64,000 nt of DNA, from the NCBI RefSeq assembly GCF_963678975.1, contig NC_089279.1, positions 34,725,297 to 34,789,296 on the forward strand, read 5' to 3'. Source of the stretch: Dysidea avara. Lineage: Eukaryota; Porifera; Demospongiae; Dictyoceratida; Dysideidae. A model generated the notes under the pieces. That model ran no database searches. It was not told where the DNA came from and saw only the letters and a list, made by a program, of their open reading frames with translations. Positions within the stretch are counted from its first letter, which is position 1; each line of letters starts with the position of its first letter. A program made the position numbers and the translations under genes. Positions 10,680 to 25,963 of this stretch are shown in pieces.

Positions 10680-11754
10680 CTGAAATTGAAATAAAAGGAG
10701 TGTCTAAAGTATAGCATTGCGGTACTGGTTTTTTAGGTTCATATGCTTATTGAGCACACATGATGCATATACTTGTGGTAGACACCTGTTTGTTAAGTGC
10801 ATGTGTTGAAGCAAATGTTAAGATATTTGGGAGCAGCAAAACAAACTAAAAACATCCAAGTACACGTGTCACATTGTCTACCACCTAACTCACTGCCATC
10901 ACCTTTTAGTTATCAAGACAGACTATTAGAATAAGTTGGCTATTCAAAGAGCTAGCAGAACAATGTGGATGCAAATACTGCTCTACTAACAGAAACTCTG
11001 GGGAAGGTAATGCATAAGAACGTGTTAAACATACAAAAAGCTCCTCTGAAAATGATAACTACATGCACCTTATGACCAGACTGGTGTCTACAATTTTCAT
11101 ATGGAAAAAATCCATAATGTGTGCATTCAGAGGAAGTTGGACACGCATTAAGCGCTACTTAAATATATTGCTCTTAATTGCATTCTTTGCACTAGTATTT
11201 CACATGATCCTCAATAGTCGCAATACTAAACTGAAAAACGATGGGGTTCATTAGATAATCAGATCATCCTTCAATTAGGCTTCAAGGCTATGTACTTTGT
11301 TTTCATAAAGCACTCGAGATTTTGGGTGAAATTAATAAATTGCAATTTAATCCATACAATTTTCACCAGACTTGTCACGTACGTTTTTCTACAATGAAAC
11401 AATGACCCTTCGCTGCATTACACTGAGGTCGCTGTATTACCCTGCTCATAAACACAGATTTTGCACAATTCTTTATATTGGCGCTTTAAACTTTGGCTTT
11501 GTTACCAGCCAAATCAGCGGGGTTCACTGGGGTTCAACATGCTGTTAGATTTAGGAATACATAAACTTTCAATTGCACTATAGTTTTATTACAAATTGTC
11601 TTGAAACAAAGGTTTTCCAATGAAAATGTACAGCTCACATGAACGCGTCCAACCTCCTCTGGTGTGCATTCAATGTATACTGAGAACTGAGGGTGTGCTA
11701 CACTAACTGACTTACATTAGTACTTTGGTATGTATTAGCACTGCTATGGTTGTT
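10680..11754. other. No gene recognised
   Basis: Non-coding, AT-rich. A 63-codon plus-strand frame at 11063-11254 contains one hydrophobic stretch (YLNILLLIAFFALVFHMIL) but has no splice partner or homology I recognise. The middle of the transposase-like core expected between the flanking relic exons was not found here. Confidence 0.4.
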
Positions 11755-11756
11755 GC

Positions 11757-12477
11757 ATGTAGGATGAGAGCTTAGTTCATTCCTATAAGGGACAATTTAT
11801 AATGATCAAGTTCTGTTAACATTACCATACCTAGGTCCATTAGCTGTACTAACACATTCCAGTGTAGTGATGTCACCACTAAATGCAGGACGAGAGCTTG
11901 GTTCATTCCTGTAAGGGACAGTTTATAATGATCAAGTTCTGTTATATACATTACCATACCTAGGTCCATTAGCTGTACTAACACATTCCAGTGTAGTGAT
12001 GTCACCACTAAATGCAGGACGAGAGCTTGGTTCATTCCTGTAAGGGACAATTTATAATGATGAAGTTCTGTTAACATTACATATACTTAGGTACATTAGC
12101 TGTACTAACACATTCCAGTGTAGTGATGTCACCACTAAATGCAGGACGAGAGCTTGGTTCATTCCTGTAAGGGACAATTTATAATGATGAAGTTCTGTTA
12201 ACATTACAATACTTAGGTACATTAGCTGTACTAACACATTCCAGTGTAGTGATGTCACCACTAAATGCAGGACGAGAGCTTGGTTCATTCCTATAAGGGA
12301 CAATTTATAATGATCAAGTTTTGTTAACATTACCATACCTAGGTCCATTAGCTATACTAACACATTCCAGTGTAGTGCATGATGTCACCACTAAATGCAG
12401 GATGAGAGCTTGGTTCATTCCTGTAAGGGACAATTTATAATGATCAAGTTCTGTTATATAACATTACCAGGCAGTAC
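11757..12477. repeat. Tandem repeat, unit about 128 bp, 5-6 copies
   Basis: The phrase GAGAGCTTGGTTCATTCCT recurs at about 11765, 11892, 12021, 12148, 12274 and 12404, spacing 126-130 bp. Each unit also holds TTTATAATGATCAAGTTCTG and CACATTCCAGTGTAGTGATG. Units differ by a few substitutions and small indels. The array ends at the donor side of the relic exon at 12478. Confidence 0.9.
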
Positions 12478-13110
12478 AATGGCATTCCATGACCATTTAC
12501 ATTGTAGGTGCACCGATGAACATGATTTCCGGGAACCTATCAAACAGTTTAGTCATGTGATTTGTCTGCAAATAACAAATTTCAATATTATTCTCATTCA
12601 GAGGCGGCGGAGACACCTATATTTAGGGGGGGCTGGGGGTCTAGCATGATGATGCCATGGCCTAGTTGTATATCGAAGACCAAAAAAAAAAAAGAAAAGG
12701 TCATTACCTGCAGCTTACTACACTGCTCCTCAAAGAATATTGTGACTGCTCTATTAGAGTATCTCGAATAATGCTATTGAATAATCTTATGGGGGCTAAG
12801 CCCCTCCAAAAATGTTTTCACAGGGGTTGAAGCCCCCCTTCTCCGCTGCCCCTGTTCTCATTTACCACAATTCCTGCTTGGGCATCCTGGGTAGTGGTAA
12901 TATTTTGGAGTGTACTGAGTAGCAGTTGTGGTTCCTCAAGACCTTTCCGGGTTTGCTCTTTTACCTTTGTCTTTAGGTTACTGATGTCGTTGAGGGTCAC
13001 ACATTTTCCAAACTTCTTCTCGACTAATTCTTTCACTCGTTTGGTATTGGGTTTCAGTCAGCATCTCAGAAATTGTGGCTTCTTCTGCTGCAGTCAACCT
13101 TCTATATTGA
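12478..13110 (-). pseudogene. FAR1/ZSWIM3-like relic, second exon (interrupted)
   Basis: From an acceptor at 13111 (ATTATCCAG) the exon encodes QYRRLTAAEEATISEML. After a frame change come VKELVEKKFGKCVTLNDISN and LEEPQLLLSTLQNITTTQDA. A hAT MITE (12599-12854) then interrupts it. Beyond the MITE the frame continues as NNIEICYLQTNHMTKLFDRF and PEIMFIG, then in another phase TYNVNGHGMPLYCL up to a donor. FPE(V/I)xF(I/V)DATYxxN is the first-catalytic-Asp region of Mutator-type transposases and ZSWIM1/3 proteins; here the Asp position reads Gly. The frame changes, the altered Asp and the insertion show it is dead. Confidence 0.65.
12599..12854. mobile_element. hAT-type MITE inside the relic exon
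   Basis: Ends CAGAGGCGGCGGAGA and (reverse complement of the right end) CAGGGGCAGCGGAGAAGG form terminal inverted repeats. The element is flanked by perfect 8-bp duplications TTCTCATT at 12591-12598 and 12855-12862, the hAT hallmark. It is 256 bp, G-run-rich near both ends and non-coding. It contains one copy of the GACTGCTCTATTAGAGTAT motif near 12743. Confidence 0.88.
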
Positions 13111-13259
13111 CTGGATAATGTGCGAATATTGCAGGACCCACTCGATGAGTATGCTCAAGGTGGCAATGACGTACGCACAACTTTTTATAAAGACTGCAGT
13201 AATGATTACATAAATGACAGCATTGTGTGCGAATTACTGTAGTGCTTACCTGTCATAAG

Positions 13260-13548
13260 ATACAGTTATCTTTGTCTTGCAGTTCATAGCAAAAGTGCGC
13301 TGGTTAGGTCTAATGTTCTTTCCACGACTTCTTGGGTCTCCATAATGTACACACACAACACTATAATATGTGTACTTTATTTTCTCAGCATCTACAAGGT
13401 CAGTAATTATCTTCTTTTTCCTCTGCTTGTTGTAATCTTCAGCACTCTGACTGTTATGCACACGTAGTGGATGGTAACCATTTCGCTTTAAATCGTCCAA
13501 TGCCGTATGAAACTGTTCAAAAGTGTCGAATTGGGTGCCAACTTCCAT
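13260..13548 (-). pseudogene. FAR1/ZSWIM3-like relic, first exon
   Basis: About 96 open codons start at ATG 13548 and end at a donor (GACAG-GTAAGC). The sequence has GTQFDTFEQFHTALDDLKRN, then YYSVVCVHYG, RPNQRTFAMNCKTKI. This matches the N-terminal zinc-binding pattern of FAR1-type Mutator transposases and ZSWIM3 (F..f..a....y......, VC.hyg.., Cpa.i). This exon alone is intact. It joins in phase to the exon at 12478-13110, which is broken. Function would have been DNA binding, as a transposase or a domesticated derivative. Confidence 0.6.
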
Positions 13549-13662
13549 TACAAGTCCTCAGTACAGCTCTGAAAAGTGTCCGATTGGGCGCCAACCACCA
13601 TGACACGTGCGGAGCACTGCTGAAAAGTGTCAAATTGGGCGCCAATTGCCATGATACGTGAA
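13505..13662 (-). repeat. Tandem triplication around the start codon, unit about 57 bp
   Basis: Three consecutive minus-strand copies encode MEVGTQFDTFEQ, MVVGAQSDTFQS and MAIGAQFDTFQQ. The first is the true exon start at 13548; the others lie upstream at about 13560-13605 and 13617-13662. The DNA phrase AAAAGTGTCNAATTGGGCGCCAA is common to all three. Read from the most distal copy the triplicated starts do not form a convincing continuous protein. Confidence 0.7.
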
Positions 13663-13954
13663 ATCGACACGTGGTGAGTGTGCGACACGCATGGTTTAAT
13701 CACGTGATCAAGTGACAGGCGCAGGCCCATCAGTAGATGATTATATGAGGCACCGGTGGAAATAAGATGTACGTGGCTCTAAGAATAACCGGTACACCGG
13801 TGGACATAGACACTCCGAACTTATAATGCACTCGTTGTGGTCTAAAAAACCGCAACCAGTGCGTTATAAGTTATAATGCACTCGCTGCGGTCTGCAGCAG
13901 TGCAATATACAAATTATGGCACTGGCGGTGCCTTTGAACTGCCCACGCAGAGTG

Positions 13955-14292
13955 GTACATTTCCTTATAAATCCCAACCATAATTATGATAGACCACATG
14001 GGTCATTGTATATACAAGGTACCTGGTACCATCCACCATTTATACAAATGATGATACGTCCATTGGACTGCAACATTTATTGACAGAGTGACCTATTTAG
14101 TGTGTGTACATGCATAACTGAGACTATGTGTAGTGAATTTGCTAGAAACTGACATTAGTATTACCAATACATACGTATCATATTGTATGTCTGTACCATA
14201 GTGCATGAAATATGACAAGAACATTTATTGGTATCAGATGCCACAGTTTATTTGTAAGACAATATGGTCCATAACAACCAAACAATGACAAC
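13955..14292 (+). pseudogene. Duplicated 3' end of the fibrinogen-domain gene
   Basis: This is nearly identical to 28131-28452: it starts within the codons for the final CFLINPNHNYDRP segment and runs through the stop and 3' flank (CATGCATAACTGAGA and GCATGAAATATGACAAGAAC in both). Upstream similarity stops abruptly near 13955, so no fibrinogen domain body is present. A small indel after CATTGTATATA shifts the frame. It is a truncated duplicate and cannot be translated to a domain. Confidence 0.85.
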
Positions 14293-16440
14293 CAACAACC
14301 AAAATGAAAATCCGTCCTGTGGGCTGCAACATACTGTGACAGTTGCACGTAATGACTTGTGTAGTCCATTTCTGCAATTCAAAATTTCAGTATTGTTAGT
14401 AAGTGTAGATTCAAAGAAATAAAATCCAGAAACATTAACATAAACAAACTTTGCTAATCATGTGATGTAAAGTAATTTGCAAAATAAACAAACTTTTCCA
14501 AAACTTGGGTTACAGTTGCAATTTTACTTCACAATCATGTGGCTTGTGTGATGGTGAGTGATGCATCAAGACAGATCTACAAGCATTCAACAGAGTATCT
14601 ACATTTCTGACTCCTGCTTCACAGGCTTTAGTCTTCTTGCAGGTATGAGAATAAACAAATTCACTAGCTAGTGTTGATGTACATGCACTTAAACTTTTAA
14701 ATGCCATGATTGCATTTCAGTGGTCTTAAATAAGCACCATTGAACATTAGTATAGTAACCAACTTTAATGTATTGTACTATAATGACTGTCCTATTAGAG
14801 ATTTATTGACCTCTCTGTTAGAGTATGAATTATAGTATCATCACTTGTAATATAACACATCTTACTTATTTTTGGAAAGTCACACCCTTTTAACAGCTTG
14901 GCTGTTTTGGATAAGATTGATTTACCTCTTGTACAATAAAAAAATTCATACATGTAATTGTATTTGTTAGTAGCATTCACTAATTATTATGAATATTCAG
15001 AATTCATTCATTCCTTCAGCTTTGCCACGAGGTAGTGATGGACTGCTCAAACAATTCCACGCAACACACAGCATGAAAAATATCCAACCAGGCACCCACA
15101 GACAGAGACACTCAGCAGGAAGTATCCTGGCATGAGACTAATCGTGAACAGACTGTAAAGAATTTAGCTAATCAACAGGTGGGTGTGGTCTTTGGTACAG
15201 ACACAGATTCATGTGTGGTGTATGACTACCAAATGAACCAGTACGGCAGTAAGACTTCTCTTCTTGGTAGACTGTGCATCCATGGGGAAGTCTTCAACAC
15301 CCTACATGTAACAAGGAAAATGAATAGATGGTATACCATTATAGACAGTAATCATAGTATATACTTCCGGACACACTGTAGGTAGACAACTATGCCCTCA
15401 TGCAGCTTTGCCAATTTCAATATTTGCAGTTTACAAAAGTTTAAAAAAGTCTATTACTGCAATACACATAGTTGTCACCTTATTCTTGAGGTTGCTGATC
15501 ATATCCTTAGGGACCATTAAGTGGTGAAGACACAAGTGTGGTCTTGGATGAGACAGTAGCAGGTTCAGTGACCATCTAGCATAACACCAGCAATTAATAC
15601 AAGACTGGTATTAAATGTGATCATCACAGCAGAGTAGCTACAAACAGTGTTCTGCATGCTTATAAATCATGACTGTTCTATTAGAGTATATTAAGTAATG
15701 ACTTGGACCAAAGGACTTTATTGACAAGAGTACAGAATGACTATAGGAGCACAGAAGGACTTTGATTATCTGAATCATGTTATATTACTTTATTTTAGTC
15801 ACTGACAACAGGTATTAAAGCATAAGTGTAGGTTATATTTTGGTAGTCAAAAGAAGCCTTGTATTTAATGAAGGTACCATTGCACATACAACACACCATA
15901 AGTACCTCGCTTCCAGTAATGGTTCTGTTGTTATCTTGGTAGTACTTTATCCAGTAGACCAGTACACTATGAAACTATGTATATAGAAACTTGCCGGCTC
16001 TGAGTCTCTCCAGTGACACACTGATCAAGTATGACATGGACTGTTTCACTGTGATGCCTGCAAATAAAAGATGTTGACAGGTAACTCACTACACTACCAG
16101 AAAATCACAATACAACTATGGGAATCTCAAATGGTATGGCCATAAATTCATGCACCTAGAACACTGACAGTGACAAATGTATCCCCTATCACGCTTTTCA
16201 AACTACCACATGTATAGTGTACAGCCAAACATCAAAACTATTGTAGCTCCACCCACCACTATTTCCACAATACAAGTACCCATCAAGCACTCACTGTAGT
16301 CCCTCATTGACAAGACATCTATATAGTAGGGGTAACAACAGATGCCATTTCTGCATCAAGTGTTGCCACAGTTCTACTGTCATATTGTCGTGCGGTTACA
16401 TTTTCCACTGGTAAACTCAAGTCTGTGTATATATCAACTG
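14293..16440. other. No gene recognised
   Basis: Intergenic AT-rich DNA. One GACTGTTCTATTAGAGTAT motif lies at about 15670. A short open stretch at 15179-15385 shows no recognisable domain and no splice context that convinced me. Confidence 0.4.
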
Positions 16441-16446
16441 TATCAA

Positions 16447-18246
16447 CTGTTGCAGCTCAAGGTGTTGTGTTGTTGCTGCTCCATGTGTTGTGTTGCTGCT
16501 GCTCCATGTGTTGTGTTGCTGCTGCTCCATGTGTTGTGTTGCTGCTGCTGCATGTGTTGTGTTGCTGCTGCTCCATGTGTTGTGCTGCTGCTGCTCCATG
16601 TGTTGTGCTGCTGCTGCTCCATGTGTTGTATTGCTGCTGCTGCATGTGTTGTGTTGCTGCTGCTCCATGTGTTGTGTTGCTGCTGCTCCATGTGTTGTGT
16701 TGTTGCTGCTCCATGTGTTGTGTTGTTGCTGCTCCATGTGTTGTGTTGTTGCTGCTCCATGTGTTGTGTTGTTGCTGCTCCATGTGTTGTGCTGCTGCTG
16801 CTGCTCCATGTGTTGTGCTGCTGCTGCTGCATGTGTTGTGTTGCTGCTGCTGCATGTGTTGTGTTGCTGCTGCTCCATGTGTTGTGTTGCTGCTGCTCCA
16901 TGTGTTGTGTTGCTGCTGCTCCATGTGTTGTGCTGCTGCTGCTGCATGTGTTGTGTTGCTGCTGCTGCATGTGTTGTGTTGCTGCTGCTCCATGTGTTGT
17001 GTTGCTGCTGCTCCATGTGTTGTGTTGCTGCTGCTCCATGTGTTGTGCTGCTGCTGCTGCATGTGTTGTGTTGCTGCTGCTGCATGTGTTGTGTTGCTGC
17101 TGCTCCATGTGTTGTGTTGCTGCTGCTGCATGTGTTGTGTTGCTGCTGCTCCATGTGTTGTGTTGCTGCTGCTCCATGTGTTGTGTTGCTGCTGCTCCAT
17201 GTGTTGTGCTGCTGCTGCTGCATGTGTTGTGTTGCTGCTGCTGCATATGTTGTGCTGCTGCTGCTCCATGTGTTGTGTTGCTGCTGCTGCATGTGTTGTG
17301 TTGCTGCTGCTGCATGTGTTGTGTTGCTGCTGCTGCATGTGTTGTGTTGCTGCTGCTCCATGTGTTGTGTTGCTGCTGCTGCATGTGTTGTGTTGCTGCT
17401 GCTCCATGTGTTGTGTTGCTGCTGCTCCATGTGTTGTGTTGTTGCTGCTCCATGTGTTGTGTTGTTGCTGCTCCATGTGTTGTGTTGTTGCTGCTCCATG
17501 TGTTGTGTTGTTGCTGCTCCATGTGTTGTGTTGTTGCTGCTCCATGTGTTGTGTTGCTGCTGCTCCGTGTGTTGTGTTGCTGCTGCTGCATGTGTTGTGT
17601 TGTTGCTGCTCCATGTGTTGTGTTGCTGCTGCTCCATGTGTTGTGTTGTTGCAGCTCAAGGTGTTGTGTTGCTGCTGCTCCATGTGTTGTGTTGCTGCTG
17701 CTCCATGTGTTGTGTTGCTGCTGCTCCATGTGTTGTGTTGCTGCATGTGTTGTGTTGCTGCTGCTCCATGTGTTGTGTTGCTGCTGCTCCATGTGTTGTG
17801 TTGTTGCTGCTCCATGTGTTGTGTTGCTGCTGCTGCATGTGTTGTGTTGCTGCTGCTCCATGTGTTGTGTTGCTGCTGCTCCATGTGTTGTGTTGTTGCT
17901 GCTCCATGTGTTGTGTTGTTGCTGCTCCATGTGTTGTGTTGTTGCTGCTCCATGTGTTGTGTTGTTGCTGCTCCATGTGTTGTGTTGTTGCTGCTCCATG
18001 TGTTGTGTTGTTGCTGCTCCGTGTGTTGTGTTGTTGCTGCTCCGTGTGTTGTGTTGTTGCTGCTCCGTGTGTTGTGTTGTTGCTGCTCCGTGTGTTGTGT
18101 TGTTGCTGCTCCGTGTGTTGTGTTGCTGCTACTCCATGTGTTGTGCTGCTGCTGCTCCATGTGTTGTGTTGCTGCTGCTCCATGAGTTGTGTTGCTGCTG
18201 CTCCATGTGTTGCTGTGACATGTGTTGCTGCTGTTGCTGCTGCTAC
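16447..18246. repeat. 24-bp minisatellite, about 75 copies
   Basis: The unit TGCTGCTGCTCCATGTGTTG plus TGTT repeats for 1.8 kb, with variants GTTGCTGCTCC, GCTGCTGCTGCAT and TCCGTG. Because 24 is a multiple of three and the unit has no stop, long open frames run in most phases on both strands (plus: Cys/Leu/Val-rich; minus: repeats of QQQHNT and SSSNTTH). These frames are a property of the repeat; no splice or start context supports a gene. Variant units cluster (TTGTTGCTGCTCC runs near 16690-16780, 17430-17530 and 17885-18110), which indicates local amplification. Confidence 0.95.
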
Positions 18247-18323
18247 TTAATGTCTGCTGTCATATATATACTGGTAATGGCAAAGAAAAGAATGTGTAGT
18301 GATGATCGTTTGGAAGGAACCAG

Positions 18324-22769
<4,446 letters not shown>

Positions 22770-22884
22770 GGCTCTCCTAGCTAAGGCTGTTAACAAACAA
22801 TAAAATGAAACGTGATTTTATCTGTACAGTGTATACAAAAATAAAAACTGTCATTAAAACAAAGCATCGGTATAAACCCTGCAT

Positions 22885-22917
<33 letters not shown>

Positions 22918-22936
22918 GCACGCACGCACACGCACA
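22885..22936. repeat. (AC)n microsatellite
   Basis: An AC tract with CG interruptions (ACGCACGC), upstream of the first coding exon of the 641-residue protein gene. Confidence 0.9.
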
Positions 22937-22954
22937 ACACACACTATTACTATT

Positions 22955-23190
22955 ACTAACACTTTACAGTGACCAGCACTGAAGGTCTGACAGGGATTAC
23001 CAAGGACTTAGACTTCAATGACTTATAGCAAATAAGGTATGTGTAACAGAAAATCCCTCCAACCCAAAGATTCGAACTGCAGGTCACCCAATGTCTAGTC
23101 AGGGCCACACTCAGTCTCCCTCCAGGAGCAAGGCCGGAGTCCAGAGATTTTGAGTGCTGACCATCCATGGACCGCAATGGAGGTCACAGT
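22955..23190 (-). repeat. SINE-like repeat, copy 1
   Basis: This shares ACTTTACAGTGACCAGCACT, AGGACTTAGACTTCAATGAC and ACTGCAGGTCACCCAATG with 23795-23985. In reverse complement it contains GCAGTTCGAATC, a B-box-like RNA polymerase III element, and a 5' A-rich end. It is read as a tRNA-related SINE on the minus strand. Confidence 0.6.
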
Positions 23191-23794
23191 CAAGTACACT
23201 CCTTTTTTTTATTGATCGGATGTGATTTTTAGATTGTTTGCTTTCATGTGATACTCAATTCAACTACATGTGTTAAGTACACACAGCATTCCAAGCTAGG
23301 GGGGTCTGGGAGTAAGCTCCCCCAGGGAAATTTTTGAAAAGAGATGCTCTGAAATGGCATCTAGAAGCTATTTTACTTGCAAAGCCTCTTTCTCCTTTTG
23401 TTAACATCAAGGATATATCCTGGTAATTTTGCACTACAATACTAATAAATTCAATTTCATATCTAAAATTTTACTTTCACAATTTTAGTGAAAGCTTAGT
23501 TCTTTGAGATACAGAAGCCATTGAGATTGTAATTGCTAATGCATGACATGTATGATCAATTAACCCAATGCAATGCCATGCAGATGACTCACTGGAACTT
23601 TGAGTGATTTGAAGACAATTAACATACATGTATAATGGCTTACACTAAGTAGAACAGTGGCTATATTGTATACCGAATGCTCTATTAGAGTATTGTGATG
23701 ACTGCTCTATTAGAGTATGTCAATCTTTTTACAATTCAAGTGGTCCGGCCCTGAGGAGGGATGGATTTTCTTCCTTAAACTTAAAGTATTTACT

Positions 23795-23985
23795 ATTACC
23801 AACACTTTACAGTGACCAGCACTGAAGGTCTGACAGCAACTTGGCAGCCTTAGGATTACCTAACCTAATTACAAGGACTTAGACTTCAATGACCTATAGC
23901 AAATAAGGTGTAACAGAAAAGAGGCTAAAGTAAGGAAAAAATCCCTTCAACCCCAAGATTTGAACTGCAGGTCACCCAATGCACA
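23795..23985 (-). repeat. SINE-like repeat, copy 2
   Basis: A direct repeat of the 22955-23190 unit with an extra internal segment (CAACTTGGCAGCCTTAGG). A third, more diverged piece (AATTACCCAACCTAAC, AGCTAATAAGGTGAAA) is visible at about 25150-25215. Confidence 0.6.
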
Positions 23986-24068
23986 CACAGACACACACAA
24001 CACACACACACACACACACACATGTACTAGTCTACACCACTACAAACCATACTGGATTAAATACTTAC

Positions 24069-24125
24069 GATGATTGTACAATGTCCTTGTAGTAAGGAAC
24101 GAATTCTTGACTTTCTGCCACGCCG
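24069..24125 (-). other. Possible upstream exon of the 641-residue protein gene
   Basis: A 57-base stretch is bounded by acceptor TATTTAG and donor TCG-GTAAGTA on the minus strand, 1.3 kb upstream of the ATG at 22769. A matching acceptor (TTAACAG) sits 15 bases before that ATG. It could be a 5' untranslated exon or add N-terminal residues. One phase reads GVAESQEFVPYYKDIVQSS but meets a stop at the next junction; another phase stays open into the ATG exon. The call rests only on splice signals. Confidence 0.4.
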
Positions 24126-24567
24126 CTAAATATAAATCACAAATCATTTTACAATCAATATATTTTATCGCAAAATTTATAGCTACAAACAGAATTTATT
24201 GTACCCCGATAAACATACCAGAAACCCACTGAACACGACGTCCACCAAACATTGCGAAAAGTCAACGTTGATATGCACAAATTATAGAACTGTAATACCT
24301 TTCTCGTACAGAGAACACGCGCGCTATTGGAAACGCTTGTTTCACGTGATCAGTTGCTTGGAAACAACAATGACGTATTTCTTTTTGTTTCAAATAATTA
24401 TTAGCAGGTTTTTAATAATATCATATGCTACGCGTAGCATATAATATCTATGATACGATCGATTGCACTTCTCTTCGGATCAAGTGCCCGTCAGTACGTA
24501 TATAAAGAGCAAAACTTTCAAGACGTCTTGATAAATTTTGCGAGCAGAACTCGGCTTTTCACGATTA

Positions 24568-24949
24568 GGCCACTCCAAATAAATTCTCTGTTTCCCGTCC
24601 TGGACACTGGCATATTCGCATGCGGGCGGGCGGTCCATTTCCATTATTTCATTATACGATTGGCTAGCCTTTCAAGCCATGATTTGCCTGGAACAGCCAA
24701 AAAGGCTGCATAAAAGCATGTTCCTTCCTTAGTAAGTTGCAAAAATAACACAAACGCGACGTTTGTGCTGACTTGATAGCACTGCTGACACGTGAGCTGA
24801 CACTGTTTCAAGATAGCTTTTACTGAGTCTATCAGTATGCAAGAATAACCGGAAAATAATGGAAGAATACAGAATAATGGAATATTTAGAGCTGGCAGTA
24901 ACCAGATGCGGGCGGTGGACGGGAAACAGAGAATTTATTTGGAGTGGCC
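24568..24949. mobile_element. PIF/Harbinger-like MITE
   Basis: Perfect terminal inverted repeats of about 30 bp begin GGCCACTCCAAATAAATTCT. Flanking 3-bp duplications TTA lie at 24565-24567 and 24950-24952. The TWA target and GG-starting ends fit PIF/Harbinger. Both subterminal regions carry GATGCGGGCGG or CATGCGGGCGG. The 382-bp body is non-coding. The near-perfect ends suggest a fairly young insertion. Confidence 0.85.
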
Positions 24950-24999
24950 TTAGCTGAACCTATATATACAAATTCAAATGTAACACACCCGTGCATTAT

Positions 25000-25790
25000 A
25001 ATCTGTATTGATTGCTGCACAGTATAATATCAAGGCCAGTGAGGCCACCAAACAGGAGGATGTCACACAGCTAGGGAGGGGGGTATTGAATCTGGACATG
25101 CAAAAAACCATAGTCGTAGCTACTTCACAGGGACAACTTGTGCTGCAACCTTTGAATTACCCAACCTAACAAACAGATATTGGAGACTTTAAACAGGTAC
25201 GTAGCTAATAAGGTGAAATAAACAATGGATCAATGTACTGAAGCGACTCAATGGAACATTCTTGCAAAGGCTATGATGCTGACGATATGATGTGACTTTG
25301 ATCTATTGTGACCAGCTGATTTAGACTTATCTTTTAAACCTCCAAAGTGTGTTTCTTTCCGTTTTGATGGCACCAAAGTTATTCCACAAGGCCTACCCCT
25401 ATCTAAAAGAACAACCAGATCAATCACAGAAGATATACAATTTTTTGTGAATGATAATTGATGTCTCCTTAAGTGCTACAAAGAAGGTTGCAAGCAAACA
25501 CATGGTATGCTGTATGTCTAACTTGCATATACTGCAACTGATTTGCTCCCCATTATAAGCTATGGATTTACAGAAACTATATAATTTCATTGCTCCGATT
25601 TCACCTGTGTGTTGATGCTGTCACCTTCAAAGCTGGAATCTACTGCCACTCGTTTTCTATAATGGCTAAATTTCCCAGGAATGCTACTCGTGTTGTACTG
25701 TACTACCCTGGGGTTTGTTGCCCAAGCCTCCAGAGAAGCCAAACTAAGTTTATTAGCTTGTGTCAGTCACACAGTAAAAACAAACTAGTG
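25000..25790. other. No gene recognised
   Basis: Intergenic sequence with repeat fragments only; open frames here have no recognisable domain. Confidence 0.4.
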
Positions 25791-25796
25791 AAGGTC

Positions 25797-25963
25797 ACTA
25801 CTAATGTCTGCTACAATACTCACTATTTTTGTGTAGTGGTGTTCACTACTAATTTTGTAGTGACCCTCACACTATACCATGTAGCTAGTGATGTAATCAT
25901 GTTCACTAGAAAAGTAGTGAATGTCACAAAAAATAGTGAGTATTGTGGCAGAAATTAGTAGTG
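25797..25963. repeat. Foldback repeat
   Basis: The arms CACTACTAATGTCTGCTACA (25797 on) and the inverse copy ending TTAGTAGTG near 25963 pair over about 38 bp. Inner arms (TAGTGGTGTTCACTAC against CACTAGAAAAGTAGTGAA) pair further. No target duplication or coding was seen. It looks like a small palindromic MITE. Confidence 0.7.

Noticed and set aside
11063-11254. 63-codon frame with one hydrophobic stretch
   Set aside because: No homology, splice partner or repeat context; a chance frame cannot be excluded.
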